Notes: generated by a model from the letters alone, not told the origin. DNA of 13,389 bases from JAAYBT01 sp964404395 (GCA_964404395.1 CAYOKA010000060.1:1-13389), one strand, 5' to 3'; shown: positions 1 through 7,030, numbered from the stretch's first letter. Numbers and translations are program-made.

Positions 1-433
1 CGGGGCTATTAGCAATTAGTGCCGTATTGCCGCACCATCCGTTTATTCCTTCTACCTCAGGATGTGCACTGTCACCTGCTATTACGATCGTATATCCCTC
101 CTGATCCTTTTCGCTAACCAACTTATGTATCTTTGCTACATAGGGGCAGGTTGCATCAACGACCTCCAGATGACACTCCTCCAGCCTTTTATATATATCG
201 GAAGTTACTCCGTGAGCCCTTATGATGATTTTACCATCTTCCAGTGCTTCATTGATGCTTGATATCTTTTCTACACCCTTTTCTTTTAAGTCGTTGACAA
301 CCTGCTCGTTATGAATGATTGGCCCAAGCATATAAACCTTCGTTTTGCAATCATCCAGAAGATTGTTTGCGATATTAACTGCGTTATTCACACCAAAACA
401 AAATCCAGCTGATTCTGCAAGAACAATTTTCAC
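1..433 (-). CDS. ispH: IspH (LytB), 4-hydroxy-3-methylbut-2-enyl diphosphate reductase, 5' part only
   Basis: This is the first 144 codons of the last enzyme of the MEP isoprenoid pathway. It is a cytosolic 4Fe-4S protein that reduces HMBPP to isopentenyl and dimethylallyl diphosphate. I translated it from the minus strand; it starts with GTG at 433-431. Visible motifs are AGFCFGV with the cluster ligand Cys12, LGPIIHN with His41, RAHGV with His74, DATCP with the second ligand Cys96, and HPEVEG with His124 and Glu126. All fall at the same residue numbers as in E. coli IspH. The third cluster cysteine and the C-terminus lie beyond base 1. The start overlaps the plsC stop in a GTGA arrangement, with a GGAGG site about 7 bases upstream, so translation is probably coupled. 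In many Clostridia IspH is fused to a ribosomal S1-like domain; this cannot be tested here. Confidence 0.95.
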   Translation of the reverse strand, partial: MKIVLAESAGFCFGVNNAVNIANNLLDDCKTKVYMLGPIIHNEQVVNDLKEKGVEKISSINEALEDGKIIIRAHGVTSDIYKRLEECHLEVVDATCPYVAKIHKLVSEKDQEGYTIVIAGDSAHPEVEGINGWCGNTALIANSP

Positions 434-1029
434 GCCCCAACCTCCGATAGAGAATACACTCTTTTCATAATATCCCTGCTGATTTCTGTCAATTCTTCCC
501 TGGTTGGCTTTCCATCACTCTTTTTGACCACAAAGGGGTCACCGTAAATAACCTTCATCCTGCTGAATATCTTGTAGCTACCGCATACTGTAGCAGGCAG
601 GACCGGAACACCAGAATTTGCAGCAATCATCGCGGCACCCGGCTTAATTCTAATTGTTTCGATCTTTTCCGGCTTAATTCTGGTACCATGCGGAAATATA
701 CCAACAATTTTGTTATTCTCAAGAAGCTTATAGGCATATTTAATTGAACCTACGTCACCTTTTCCCCTTTTTATAGGAAAGGCACCGAGCTGCCTAATTA
801 TGAATCTCAAAACAGGGTTTTTAAAAAGCTCTTCCTTTGCCATCCAGTATATCCATCTGTCAAGCTTAAAGCCCAGAAAAAACATATCCAGGATAGAATT
901 GTGATTTGCGCAAAAAATAACCGGTCCTTCAGCCGGAACTTTTTCCCTGTTGATTACTTCAACTTTGAAAAATAATCGTAATCCTATATTTAATATAATC
1001 CTCGCTAAGACTCTCATTTGGTGCACCAT
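430..1029 (-). CDS. plsC: PlsC-like 1-acyl-sn-glycerol-3-phosphate acyltransferase
   Basis: This 199-residue membrane-associated acyltransferase should convert lysophosphatidic acid to phosphatidic acid in phospholipid synthesis. The LPLAT catalytic motif HX4D is at His43-Asp48 (NHNSILD). A second block, GAFPIKRGKGD, lies near residues 82-92, and a PVLP block near 137-140. The substrate-binding block, usually FPEGTR, reads FPHGTR at residues 112-117, so a histidine replaces the glutamate. The N-terminus is hydrophobic and probably membrane-inserted. The ATG lies directly after the cmk stop codon with only a weak ribosome binding site, which suggests coupled translation. The neighbours cmk upstream and ispH downstream match a common clostridial order. 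Length is normal for short PlsC proteins. Acyl-donor preference cannot be read from the sequence. Confidence 0.9.
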   Translation of the reverse strand: MVHQMRVLARIILNIGLRLFFKVEVINREKVPAEGPVIFCANHNSILDMFFLGFKLDRWIYWMAKEELFKNPVLRFIIRQLGAFPIKRGKGDVGSIKYAYKLLENNKIVGIFPHGTRIKPEKIETIRIKPGAAMIAANSGVPVLPATVCGSYKIFSRMKVIYGDPFVVKKSDGKPTREELTEISRDIMKRVYSLSEVGA

Positions 1030-1704
1030 TCACTCATTTTTATTGTTAATATGAGATAAAATTGCTTGGACAACTTCCTGTGCACTCAGGTTCGTCGTGT
1101 CAATTTCCAAAGCATCATTAGCCTTTGATAAAGGTGCTAATGCTCTGGAACTATCATTTTTATCTCTGAAGGTAATGTCCTTTTCGACCTCATCCATAGT
1201 AATTCCCGACATTCCCTTTCCAATCATTTCATCATACCTTCTTTTTGAACGTTCTTCAATAGAAGCTGTTAAAAAAAATTTATGTTTAGCATCGGGCAAA
1301 ACGTATGTTCCTATATCCCGTCCATCCATAACTACATCATTTTCCTGTGCGATTCTTCTTTGAAGCTGCACCAGCTTTATTCTAACCGCAGGGTTGACAG
1401 CGACGTTTGACGCACCAATTGATACTTCGGCAGTTCTGATATCACCTGTAACATCCTTGCTGTCTAAAAATATCCTCTGCTCATTTCCGATATGCTCGAT
1501 TCGGATATCAATATCCTTGACAAGAGAAGCCAATCCCGTCTCATCCCTTGTATCCAGACCTGATTGAACAGCTTTTAGTGCCACAGTCCGATACATAGCC
1601 CCCGTATCTAGATAAATAACGCCCATTTCTCTTGCTATTTCCTTAGCAACTGTACTTTTGCCAGCACCTGCCGGGCCGTCAATTGCTATGTTAATTCGTG
1701 CCAA
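1030..1704 (-). CDS. cmk: Cytidylate kinase
   Basis: Cytidylate kinase phosphorylates CMP and dCMP to the diphosphates using ATP in the cytosol. The 224-residue product shows the P-loop GPAGAGKST at residues 10-18, the nucleotide-binding DTGAMYR at 33-39, DGRDIGT at 127-133, and the RDKNDSSR lid segment at 180-187. I chose TTG at 1704. The GGAGG at 1718-1714 lies 9 bases before it, and translation from there gives the family-like N-terminus MARINIAIDGPAG. An in-frame ATG at 1713 would add three residues, but it abuts GGAGG with no spacer, so it is unlikely to be used. The gene lies 15 bases after aroH and directly before plsC, in one probable operon. Confidence 0.95.
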   Translation of the reverse strand: MARINIAIDGPAGAGKSTVAKEIAREMGVIYLDTGAMYRTVALKAVQSGLDTRDETGLASLVKDIDIRIEHIGNEQRIFLDSKDVTGDIRTAEVSIGASNVAVNPAVRIKLVQLQRRIAQENDVVMDGRDIGTYVLPDAKHKFFLTASIEERSKRRYDEMIGKGMSGITMDEVEKDITFRDKNDSSRALAPLSKANDALEIDTTNLSAQEVVQAILSHINNKNE

Positions 1705-1719
1705 AAGCTTCATCCTCCG

Positions 1720-2100
1720 TCAATCATCCGTATCCTTGCTTTGCTCAGCCAAATCAGGCCTAAGCGATTTCGCATCCTTCAAATATACATATTTCAACTC
1801 ATTATTTTCTTTTTCCGTATTGATATGCATCAACACACGTATACAGCTTTTCAAGCTTCCCGGCACGTCTATTTCATAGGTGCACATCAAGGCAGTATTA
1901 TTCCAGCCCAAACGCCTCGCTGCTAATGCCGGGAATGCTGCACTAATATCTGATGTAACAGAAAAAATGATACTTATTATATCATCCTGCAAAATATCGT
2001 TCCGGCTTGTCATTTCCCTGAGTAACTCGCAGGTAGTATCAATAATTTCGGTTTCAGTATTTTCTTTAACAGATGTTGCACCTCTTACTGCCCTAACCAT
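1720..2100 (-). CDS. aroH: Chorismate mutase, AroH type
   Basis: This monofunctional chorismate mutase of 126 residues rearranges chorismate to prephenate for phenylalanine and tyrosine synthesis. It belongs to the small trimeric AroH fold and resembles B. subtilis AroH along its length. The active-site set is present: Arg6 (in VRGAT), Arg62/Arg63, Cys73, Glu76 (CTYEID), Arg88 (CIRVLM) and Tyr106 (YVYL). The C-terminus LRPDL is also family-like. I placed the start at ATG 2100-2098, giving the family N-terminus MVRAVRGATSV. AAGGAG at 2119-2114 lies 13 bases upstream, a slightly long spacing. The open frame extends further up, but that part overlaps the hutP-like stop and has no homology. It sits between the HutP-family gene and cmk with no other aromatic-pathway genes visible. 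Confidence 0.93.
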   Translation of the reverse strand: MVRAVRGATSVKENTETEIIDTTCELLREMTSRNDILQDDIISIIFSVTSDISAAFPALAARRLGWNNTALMCTYEIDVPGSLKSCIRVLMHINTEKENNELKYVYLKDAKSLRPDLAEQSKDTDD

Positions 2101-2125
2101 CAGTAATAAAACGCTCCTTTTCAGC

Positions 2126-2566
2126 CTACACAACCCTGTGTCCAAGTCCTATTGCCACCTCATTGAGATGAAGAAGGCCAATCCCAAAGTAAATGCATAC
2201 GCTAACGTGATCCTTATACCTTGCTATGCCGATTTTACCGCCTACATTTAGCCCAAGTGCCTTTGGCATTATCTGCGTCAAAGCCTCTCTTGTCGCTCCT
2301 GCCACGGCCCCTTCCTCTGCGTGGCTCTCATGTATGAGCCCCTCGCGCTTTGAGGATACTACAGCCCTTTCAACTATTTTCATGACAGAATTAATAAACT
2401 CTCCTCCATAATCCACAGCTGCAGTATAAATACCGCTGTGAGTGAACTCAGCCTGCAATTGCTTTTCCTCAGTTCTATCCGAAGTAAGCGCAATACGAAC
2501 CGCAGCACTGGCAACTTCCTTACTTCCATATGATTTGCCGATATGCTCCTTGCCGCTCTCTGTCAT
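2126..2566 (-). CDS. HutP-family protein, possible RNA-binding regulator
   Basis: This 146-residue protein resembles HutP, the hexameric RNA-binding antiterminator that senses histidine and Mg2+ in Bacillus. The match is clearest at residues 79-95, where SHA and a TREAL stretch correspond to SHA and TMEAL in B. subtilis HutP. The C-terminal strand with GIGLLHLNEVAIGLGH is also similar. By my memory-based alignment, His82 corresponds to one metal ligand (His73). The partner four residues on is Gly86, not histidine, and the third ligand (His138) also appears replaced. I chose ATG 2566 because GGGGGAGG at 2579-2572 lies 5 bases before it; an in-frame GTG at 2581 overlaps that site. No histidine-utilisation gene is nearby. 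It leads an operon with aroH and cmk. Its RNA target and ligand are unknown. Confidence 0.75.
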   Translation of the reverse strand: MTESGKEHIGKSYGSKEVASAAVRIALTSDRTEEKQLQAEFTHSGIYTAAVDYGGEFINSVMKIVERAVVSSKREGLIHESHAEEGAVAGATREALTQIMPKALGLNVGGKIGIARYKDHVSVCIYFGIGLLHLNEVAIGLGHRVV

Positions 2567-2588
2567 TTTAGCCTCCCCCACAATTCTT

Positions 2589-2621
2589 TTATATTATATA
2601 AGAATAATTTCATTTGCACAA
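2589..2621 (-). promoter_or_regulatory. Predicted sigma-A promoter for the hutP-like/aroH/cmk operon
   Basis: The -35 TTGTGC at 2621-2616 is followed after 17 bases by a perfect -10 TATAAT at 2598-2593. This would start transcription near 2586, about 20 bases before the ATG at 2566. The -35 matches the consensus at only 3 of 6 positions, but the spacing and -10 are ideal. The dyad at 2618-2630 overlaps the -35. Confidence 0.6.
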
Positions 2622-2630
2622 TATAATTGT
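2618..2630. repeat. 13-base perfect dyad overlapping the -35 element
   Basis: ACAAT-ATA-ATTGT is a perfect inverted repeat with 5-base arms. It covers part of the predicted -35 of the promoter at 2589-2621 and extends upstream. The position fits a repressor operator, but AT-rich DNA produces such dyads by chance and no known box is matched exactly. Confidence 0.35.
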
Positions 2631-2671
2631 TCCAATGCTTTTTGCAATGCAGCATGTTTGAGTTCCGTCGG

Positions 2672-3166
2672 CTAAATTATATTAACAGCTGCAACTGATA
2701 TAATACCGTCGGTGACAACAATCCTCTTTCCCAGAAGTTCCCTGATGTTCATGCTGACAGCACTAATCTCCACCTGTGCCGTTACCTGGACAGCGTTGCC
2801 ATCTAATTCTACAACATCGCCATCCTTCAAATCAAGTACAAGTGATTTTTCTTCAAAGGAATATATCTCAGCACCGTTTACAAGTACCTTTAAATCCTTA
2901 CAGTAACCCATATTGATTAGTCTGAGTTCCATTTTACAGGGATTATAAAGCGTCACCTCGGAGTCTAGAGGAGAACCTTCAATACTCTCATTAAAAAACA
3001 TTGCTTTGATATCAGGATGAAACAAAACCATCTGTACGATAATCAAAATAATAAAGAATGTTATAAACAAGCTGATCAAAACTAGATCGATTTTATTCCT
3101 GCTAACAACACTCGGCTTTTCGTCGTTTCTTTTATTGTCCTTGTGACCGAATAACGCTGCCTTCAT
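2672..3166 (-). CDS. Unrecognised bitopic membrane protein
   Basis: I do not recognise this 164-residue protein. It has a charged N-terminus (residues 1-25, rich in Lys, Arg and Asp), one strong membrane segment at about 27-49, and a C-terminal domain of about 115 residues rich in beta-strand-forming residues. The positive-inside rule places the C-terminal domain outside the membrane. Its two cysteines, Cys77 and Cys89, could form a disulfide there. The stretch VLVNGAEIYSFEEKSLVLDLKDGD reads like a small beta-sandwich, but I assign no function. ATG at 3166 has GGAG at 3178-3175 with 8-base spacing. It lies downstream of the BaiN-like flavoprotein after a 159-base gap and 105 bases before the HutP-family start. 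Confidence 0.75.
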   Translation of the reverse strand: MKAALFGHKDNKRNDEKPSVVSRNKIDLVLISLFITFFIILIIVQMVLFHPDIKAMFFNESIEGSPLDSEVTLYNPCKMELRLINMGYCKDLKVLVNGAEIYSFEEKSLVLDLKDGDVVELDGNAVQVTAQVEISAVSMNIRELLGKRIVVTDGIISVAAVNII

Positions 3167-3325
3167 GGGTTCAACTCCAATTCTTTCTGATAACGGTTAT
3201 TATGCACGCCCACAAGTCAAATCATACCTTCGAGCCGCTCATCACCAACATCTCAGGTTCTTTTCCGGCCTTGCCAGCTAATATCTTACTTTGGCTTCTC
3301 TCAGTCTACGCTACTTATCTCGGCC
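3167..3325 (-). other. Gap between flavoprotein and membrane-protein genes with weak promoter
   Basis: This 159-base gap has a candidate promoter reading toward the membrane-protein gene: TTGGTG at 3248-3243 and TATGAT at 3226-3221, with a 16-base spacer. A perfect dyad, ATAAC-G-GTTAT, lies at 3190-3200 in the predicted leader. A short frame with no start codon reads from the TAG near 3315 to a TGA near 3223 and looks codon-like, but no homology is apparent. No terminator with a T-tract is visible after the flavoprotein gene, so read-through into the membrane-protein gene remains possible. Confidence 0.35.
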
Positions 3326-4555
3326 TCAACAGTTCATGCCCGCTACGTACCCTGTCGAAAATGCAATTGTCAGGTTAAACCCTCCTGTGTATCCGTCCAC
3401 ATCAATTACTTCACCGGCTAAGTATAAGCCCCTCACAATCTTCGATTCCATTGTGGAGGGATTTATTTCATCGGTACTAATGCCGCCTGCCGTAACAATA
3501 GCTTCACTTATAGGCCTTGTGCCTGTAATCTCTAATGTGAAACTTTTAATCAATCTTACTATCGTTCTTCTTTCTTCCTTTGTAATCTGATTGACTGGTT
3601 TTTCTCCACTGATTTGTGATAATTCTATAATCACGGGAATCATTTTCTGTGGCAGAAGATCATCAAGACTATTTTTAAACTGCTTTCTTGAGTACTTCTC
3701 AAAATCTCGTTGGATCCTGGCATCCAGCTTTTCCTCATCCAGAGCCGGTTTTAAGTCTATGACAAGGCTGACATCCTTGTAATTATATTGCATAATATGG
3801 CGGCTTGCGCTCAAGATTATCGGCCCCGACACTCCAAAATGGGTAAATAGCATCTCACCGAAGTCGCTGACTATCTTTTTGCCCCTTTTATCAAGCATTG
3901 TAATAGATACATTTTTCAGTGAAAGGCCCTGCAACTTACTTATCCATTTCTCAGCAGCCAAAAGCGGCACAAGAGATGGTTTTAAAGGCCTAATAGTATG
4001 GCCTAGCTTCCTTGCCATAGAATAACCATCCCCTGTAGAGCCTGTGCCCGGGTAAGATGCCCCACCGGTTGCCAGAATCACAGAATCAGCTTTAATGAAG
4101 CCACCGTCTTTCATCCTGACTCCGTAAAGGGCTCCATTTTCCGTCACTATCTCATCCGCAGCCGTCTTTAGCCGTATGTTGACTCCACTTTTTTCCGCAC
4201 GTCTTTGTAGCACCCGGACTACATCCTTGGCCTTATCCGACACCGGAAACACCCGGCCACCTCTTTCAACCTTAGTCTCAAGCCCTTCCCTTTTTAGCAA
4301 CATAATCATATCTTCATTTGAAAAGGTATAAAGGGAGGAATATAAAAAATTCCCGTTTCCGGGGATGTTCTGTATCATTCCTTCGATATCAATACTATTC
4401 GTAATATTGCAGCGCCCCTTGCCAGTAATCAACAGCTTTTTGCCCACTGCGTCGTTCTTCTCCAGCAGCAGAACTTCTTTTTCCCGTTGTGCTGCTTGGA
4501 TCGCAGCCATCAGTCCGGCAGCTCCCGCGCCTATAACAATAACCTTATTGTTCAA
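3326..4555 (-). CDS. BaiN/YhiN (HI0933)-family FAD-dependent flavoprotein
   Basis: This 409-residue cytosolic flavoprotein belongs to the HI0933/BaiN family of NAD(P)/FAD-dependent oxidoreductases. Evidence is the N-terminal Rossmann motif GAGAAG at residues 9-14, followed by the family-specific run EKNDAVGKKLLITGKGRCNITNS at about 32-54. There is also ATGGASYPGTGSTGDGY in the middle and the C-terminal FAD signature GLYLAGEVIDVDGYTGGFN. Members are often annotated as aminoacetone oxidase-like or as bile-acid dehydro-reductases, but most have no proven substrate and I would not assign one. The start is TTG at 4555-4553, overlapping the RpiR stop in TTGA. A GGGAGGA just upstream supports it. 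The C-terminus GYVAGMNC ends a few residues shorter than many relatives. Confidence 0.88.
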   Translation of the reverse strand: MNNKVIVIGAGAAGLMAAIQAAQREKEVLLLEKNDAVGKKLLITGKGRCNITNSIDIEGMIQNIPGNGNFLYSSLYTFSNEDMIMLLKREGLETKVERGGRVFPVSDKAKDVVRVLQRRAEKSGVNIRLKTAADEIVTENGALYGVRMKDGGFIKADSVILATGGASYPGTGSTGDGYSMARKLGHTIRPLKPSLVPLLAAEKWISKLQGLSLKNVSITMLDKRGKKIVSDFGEMLFTHFGVSGPIILSASRHIMQYNYKDVSLVIDLKPALDEEKLDARIQRDFEKYSRKQFKNSLDDLLPQKMIPVIIELSQISGEKPVNQITKEERRTIVRLIKSFTLEITGTRPISEAIVTAGGISTDEINPSTMESKIVRGLYLAGEVIDVDGYTGGFNLTIAFSTGYVAGMNC

Positions 4556-5451
4556 TAGTCCTCCCTACCATGCAGTTCAACGACATCATACTTTTCGTAT
4601 ACCTGATACTCATCCCAGATAGCCTCGAGCCTCTCAAATGTATTGTAAACACTATCCTTTTTTCTCATACCTATTGCAACAATCAATGCGTTAATCACGC
4701 TCAACGGTGCAACCAGGGAATCCACAAATGAAGCCATATCACTTCTAGCTGTGATGCAATAATCAGCGTGGGTGGCAATTGGTGATTGCTTGCTGTCTGT
4801 GACAACTATAACTGAAGCTCCCTGGCTTTTTACAAACCGAATGGCCTTTGTCGTCCTCCTTGAGTATCTGGGGAAGCTGATGCCTATAACCACATCACCC
4901 TCCGAGGCTCTGAGAACCTGTTCAAACATTTCACTGACACTGGTTGTTTGGACTAGTCTTACATTATCAAAAATCAAATTGAAATAGAAGCCCAAAAAGC
5001 TTGCAAGAGGAGCAGAGGATCTGACCCCCAGAATATAAATCGTTTTAGCATTTAAAATACGCTCTACAATTTTATCAAAGCTTTCATAATCAATATCTTC
5101 CATGGTAAGCTTTATCTTTTCCATATCTGATTGCAACACACTTTTGAGAATATTAGACTCACTTATTCTGTTGGAAGTAACCTCAATTCTCTGCATAGCC
5201 GTAAGCTTACTTTTTATTAGCTCCTGCAATACCTTCTGGAGCTTGGGGTAGCCCTCATAGCCAAGCTCGATGGCAAATCTTACAACAGTCGATTCGCTCA
5301 CACCAACAGTTTTCCCAAGCTTTGCAGCGGTCATAAATGCAGCCTTATCATAATGGTTAATGATGTAGCTGGCTATAAGCTTGTGTCCCTTGCTCATGTC
5401 GGGCAATCTATCCTGTATTCTCCTAATCATATTATGGCTGTTATTTCCCAT
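4552..5451 (-). CDS. RpiR/MurR-family transcriptional regulator
   Basis: This 299-residue DNA-binding regulator pairs an RpiR-type helix-turn-helix with a SIS (sugar isomerase) domain that usually binds a phosphosugar. The HTH is visible at about residues 42-71 (AAKLGKTVGVSESTVVRFAIELGYEGYPKL). The SIS domain spans about 125-265, with IYILGVRSSA and DVVIGISFPRYSRRT as the phosphosugar-binding strands. I chose ATG 5451 because GGAGG at 5461-5457 lies 5 bases upstream; an in-frame GTG at 5463 overlaps that site. It overlaps the flavoprotein gene, so the two are probably translated together. No sugar isomerase or transporter is nearby, so its target is unclear. It could regulate its own operon or the adjacent transcarboxylase genes. 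Confidence 0.9.
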   Translation of the reverse strand: MGNNSHNMIRRIQDRLPDMSKGHKLIASYIINHYDKAAFMTAAKLGKTVGVSESTVVRFAIELGYEGYPKLQKVLQELIKSKLTAMQRIEVTSNRISESNILKSVLQSDMEKIKLTMEDIDYESFDKIVERILNAKTIYILGVRSSAPLASFLGFYFNLIFDNVRLVQTTSVSEMFEQVLRASEGDVVIGISFPRYSRRTTKAIRFVKSQGASVIVVTDSKQSPIATHADYCITARSDMASFVDSLVAPLSVINALIVAIGMRKKDSVYNTFERLEAIWDEYQVYEKYDVVELHGREDY

Positions 5452-5486
5452 TCTGACCTCCACATGACATATACATCACAATTCCA

Positions 5487-5515
5487 ATCTTACATTTTTG
5501 TATGATAAAAATCAA
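5487..5515 (-). promoter_or_regulatory. Predicted sigma-A promoter for the rpiR-like/flavoprotein operon
   Basis: TTGATT at 5515-5510 and TAAGAT at 5492-5487 are separated by exactly 17 bases, each matching 4 of 6 consensus bases. It lies just after the terminator of the transcarboxylase operon and 36 bases before the regulator's ATG. The spacer contains a small dyad, TACA-TTTT-TGTA, a possible operator for autoregulation. Confidence 0.5.
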
Positions 5516-5521
5516 GTAAGC

Positions 5522-5580
5522 AGCTTGAATCTGAAATGAAAAAGAGGAGATGCAATGCGTCCCCTCTTCTCATTCAAGCT
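5522..5580 (-). terminator. Intrinsic terminator with two nested stems after the transcarboxylase operon
   Basis: Read on the minus strand, an inner 9-bp stem (5568-5560 with 5550-5542, one G-U pair) encloses a 9-base loop and runs into TTTTTCATTT. An outer perfect 9-bp stem, AGCTTGAAT (5580-5572) with ATTCAAGCT (5530-5522), surrounds it. The inner stem plus T-run is a standard Rho-independent terminator about 50 bases after the carboxyltransferase stop codon. The outer stem is an extra. Confidence 0.85.
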
Positions 5581-5620
5581 ACTTCATAAGTACTATCACA
5601 TTTTCCATATAATAACCTTC

Positions 5621-7018
5621 TTAAACCGGATGAACCCTAATACTATAGTTTACCATTTTGCTATCAATTTTATATTTCTCTGCCTGCCGCAGTTTAAAGA
5701 AATTCTCGGCGACCTGTGGGAACAGAGCATATGAGAGAACATCCTCTTCCTGCTCAATGTACTCTCCAATCTGCTTTCTTATCTTATCAAGCTCCGGTTC
5801 AATCAAATCAGCAGGTCTACAGGTGATTTGCTCCTCATCTCCCAGTATCTGCTTTTTTATGTCCTCGGGGATAGGTGCAGGAGTCTTTCCGTATTCGCCC
5901 TTAACAAGAGCCTTGGATTCCTTAGGCACCATTTTATATCTTTCGCCGGTGATTACATTCATTACAGCCTGGGTGCCGACAATCTGGCTCGTAGGCGTTA
6001 CCAGCGGTGGATATCCGAAATCAGCCCTCACCTTAGGCACTTCCTTCAATACCTCTTCAAGCTGATCTGACTTTCCTGCCTGCTTCAGCTGTGAAACAAG
6101 GTTTGAAAGCATACCGCCGGGAACCTGATAAATCAGCGTATTTACATCTACGCCCATAACCTTGGTATCAAGCAGCCCACTCTTCAAATAATTTTCTTTT
6201 ATCGGCCTGAAATATTCAGCGATTTCAGTCAGCTTACCAAGCTCAAGTCCTGTATCATATTCAGTCCCCCTCAATGTGGCAACAAGGGGTTCAGTCGGAG
6301 GCTGGGACGTACCCATAGCCATTGGTGAAATAGCACAGTCCACAACATCGGCTCCCGCCTCTATTGCCTTTAAATATGCCATGGATGCGACACCGCTTGT
6401 ATAATGAGTATGAACTTGAATAGGAACCTTGATATACTCCTTCAATGCCTTTACCAAATCATAAGCTGTATAGGGCAAAAGCAGCCCTGCCATATCCTTT
6501 ATACAAATACTATCGGCGCCCATCTCCACCAATTTGCGAGCATCCTTAACAAAAAGCTCTAGATTGTGAACCGGACTAATCGTATAGCATACCGTACCCT
6601 GTGCGTGGCCGCCTTCCTTTTTACAGGCTTTTATAGATGCCTCAATATTTCTCACATCATTAAGAGCATCGAATATCCTTATAATATCAATTCCATTAGC
6701 TATAGATTTTTGCACAAAATATGTAACCACATCGTCGGCGTAATTCTTGTAGCCCAACAAATTCTGACCTCTGAGCAGCATTTGCAGCTTAGTCTTCTTT
6801 GCTTTGCTTCTGATCTTCCTCAATCTTTCCCAGGGATCCTCATTCATAAAACGCAAACATGAATCAAATGTCGCACCGCCCCAACATTCCAAAGAATTAT
6901 AACCAATTTCGTCAAGCTTCTCAACGATAGGTAAAATATCGTCCGTGGACATCCTTGTTGCAATTAGGGATTGATGTGCATCTCTTAGAACCGTTTCTGT
7001 TATTTTGACTTTAGCCAT
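5621..7018 (-). CDS. Biotin-dependent carboxyltransferase, 5S/OadA/PycB type
   Basis: This 465-residue metal-dependent TIM-barrel enzyme moves a carboxyl group between carboxybiotin and pyruvate/oxaloacetate. Conserved features are RDAHQS at 12-17 (metal ligand Asp13), LRGQN at 82-86, KDMAG at 174-178 (Lys174 as the carboxylated metal-bridging lysine), and HTHYTSG at 203-209 (metal ligands His203 and His205). The conserved carboxylase domain follows to about residue 430. It lacks the C-terminal biotin domain found in Klebsiella OadA; the carrier is the separate gene upstream. There is no OadB-type membrane subunit or biotin carboxylase here, so I read it as the 5S subunit of a soluble transcarboxylase. 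Alternatively it is a PycB partnering with subunits encoded elsewhere. ATG 7018 has GGAGG with 7-base spacing. Confidence 0.9.
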   Translation of the reverse strand: MAKVKITETVLRDAHQSLIATRMSTDDILPIVEKLDEIGYNSLECWGGATFDSCLRFMNEDPWERLRKIRSKAKKTKLQMLLRGQNLLGYKNYADDVVTYFVQKSIANGIDIIRIFDALNDVRNIEASIKACKKEGGHAQGTVCYTISPVHNLELFVKDARKLVEMGADSICIKDMAGLLLPYTAYDLVKALKEYIKVPIQVHTHYTSGVASMAYLKAIEAGADVVDCAISPMAMGTSQPPTEPLVATLRGTEYDTGLELGKLTEIAEYFRPIKENYLKSGLLDTKVMGVDVNTLIYQVPGGMLSNLVSQLKQAGKSDQLEEVLKEVPKVRADFGYPPLVTPTSQIVGTQAVMNVITGERYKMVPKESKALVKGEYGKTPAPIPEDIKKQILGDEEQITCRPADLIEPELDKIRKQIGEYIEQEEDVLSYALFPQVAENFFKLRQAEKYKIDSKMVNYSIRVHPV

Positions 7019-7030
7019 TATAAAACCTCC

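Noticed and set aside
1880..2251. 123-codon open frame on the plus strand
   Set aside because: Spans aroH and the hutP-like gene antisense, both with clear homology and ribosome binding sites.
3185..3226. Promoter from TTGACT with the nearby TAATAA
   Set aside because: The spacer is only about 12 bases, too short for sigma-A; the TTGGTG/TATGAT pair with 16 bases is more likely.
3221..3250. Nine-codon peptide starting ATG TTG GTG in the gap after the flavoprotein
   Set aside because: No ribosome binding site at proper spacing and no conservation evidence; treated as gap sequence.
5658..6065. 135-codon open frame on the plus strand
   Set aside because: Antisense to the conserved 5S-type carboxyltransferase; Ser/Cys-rich shadow composition.
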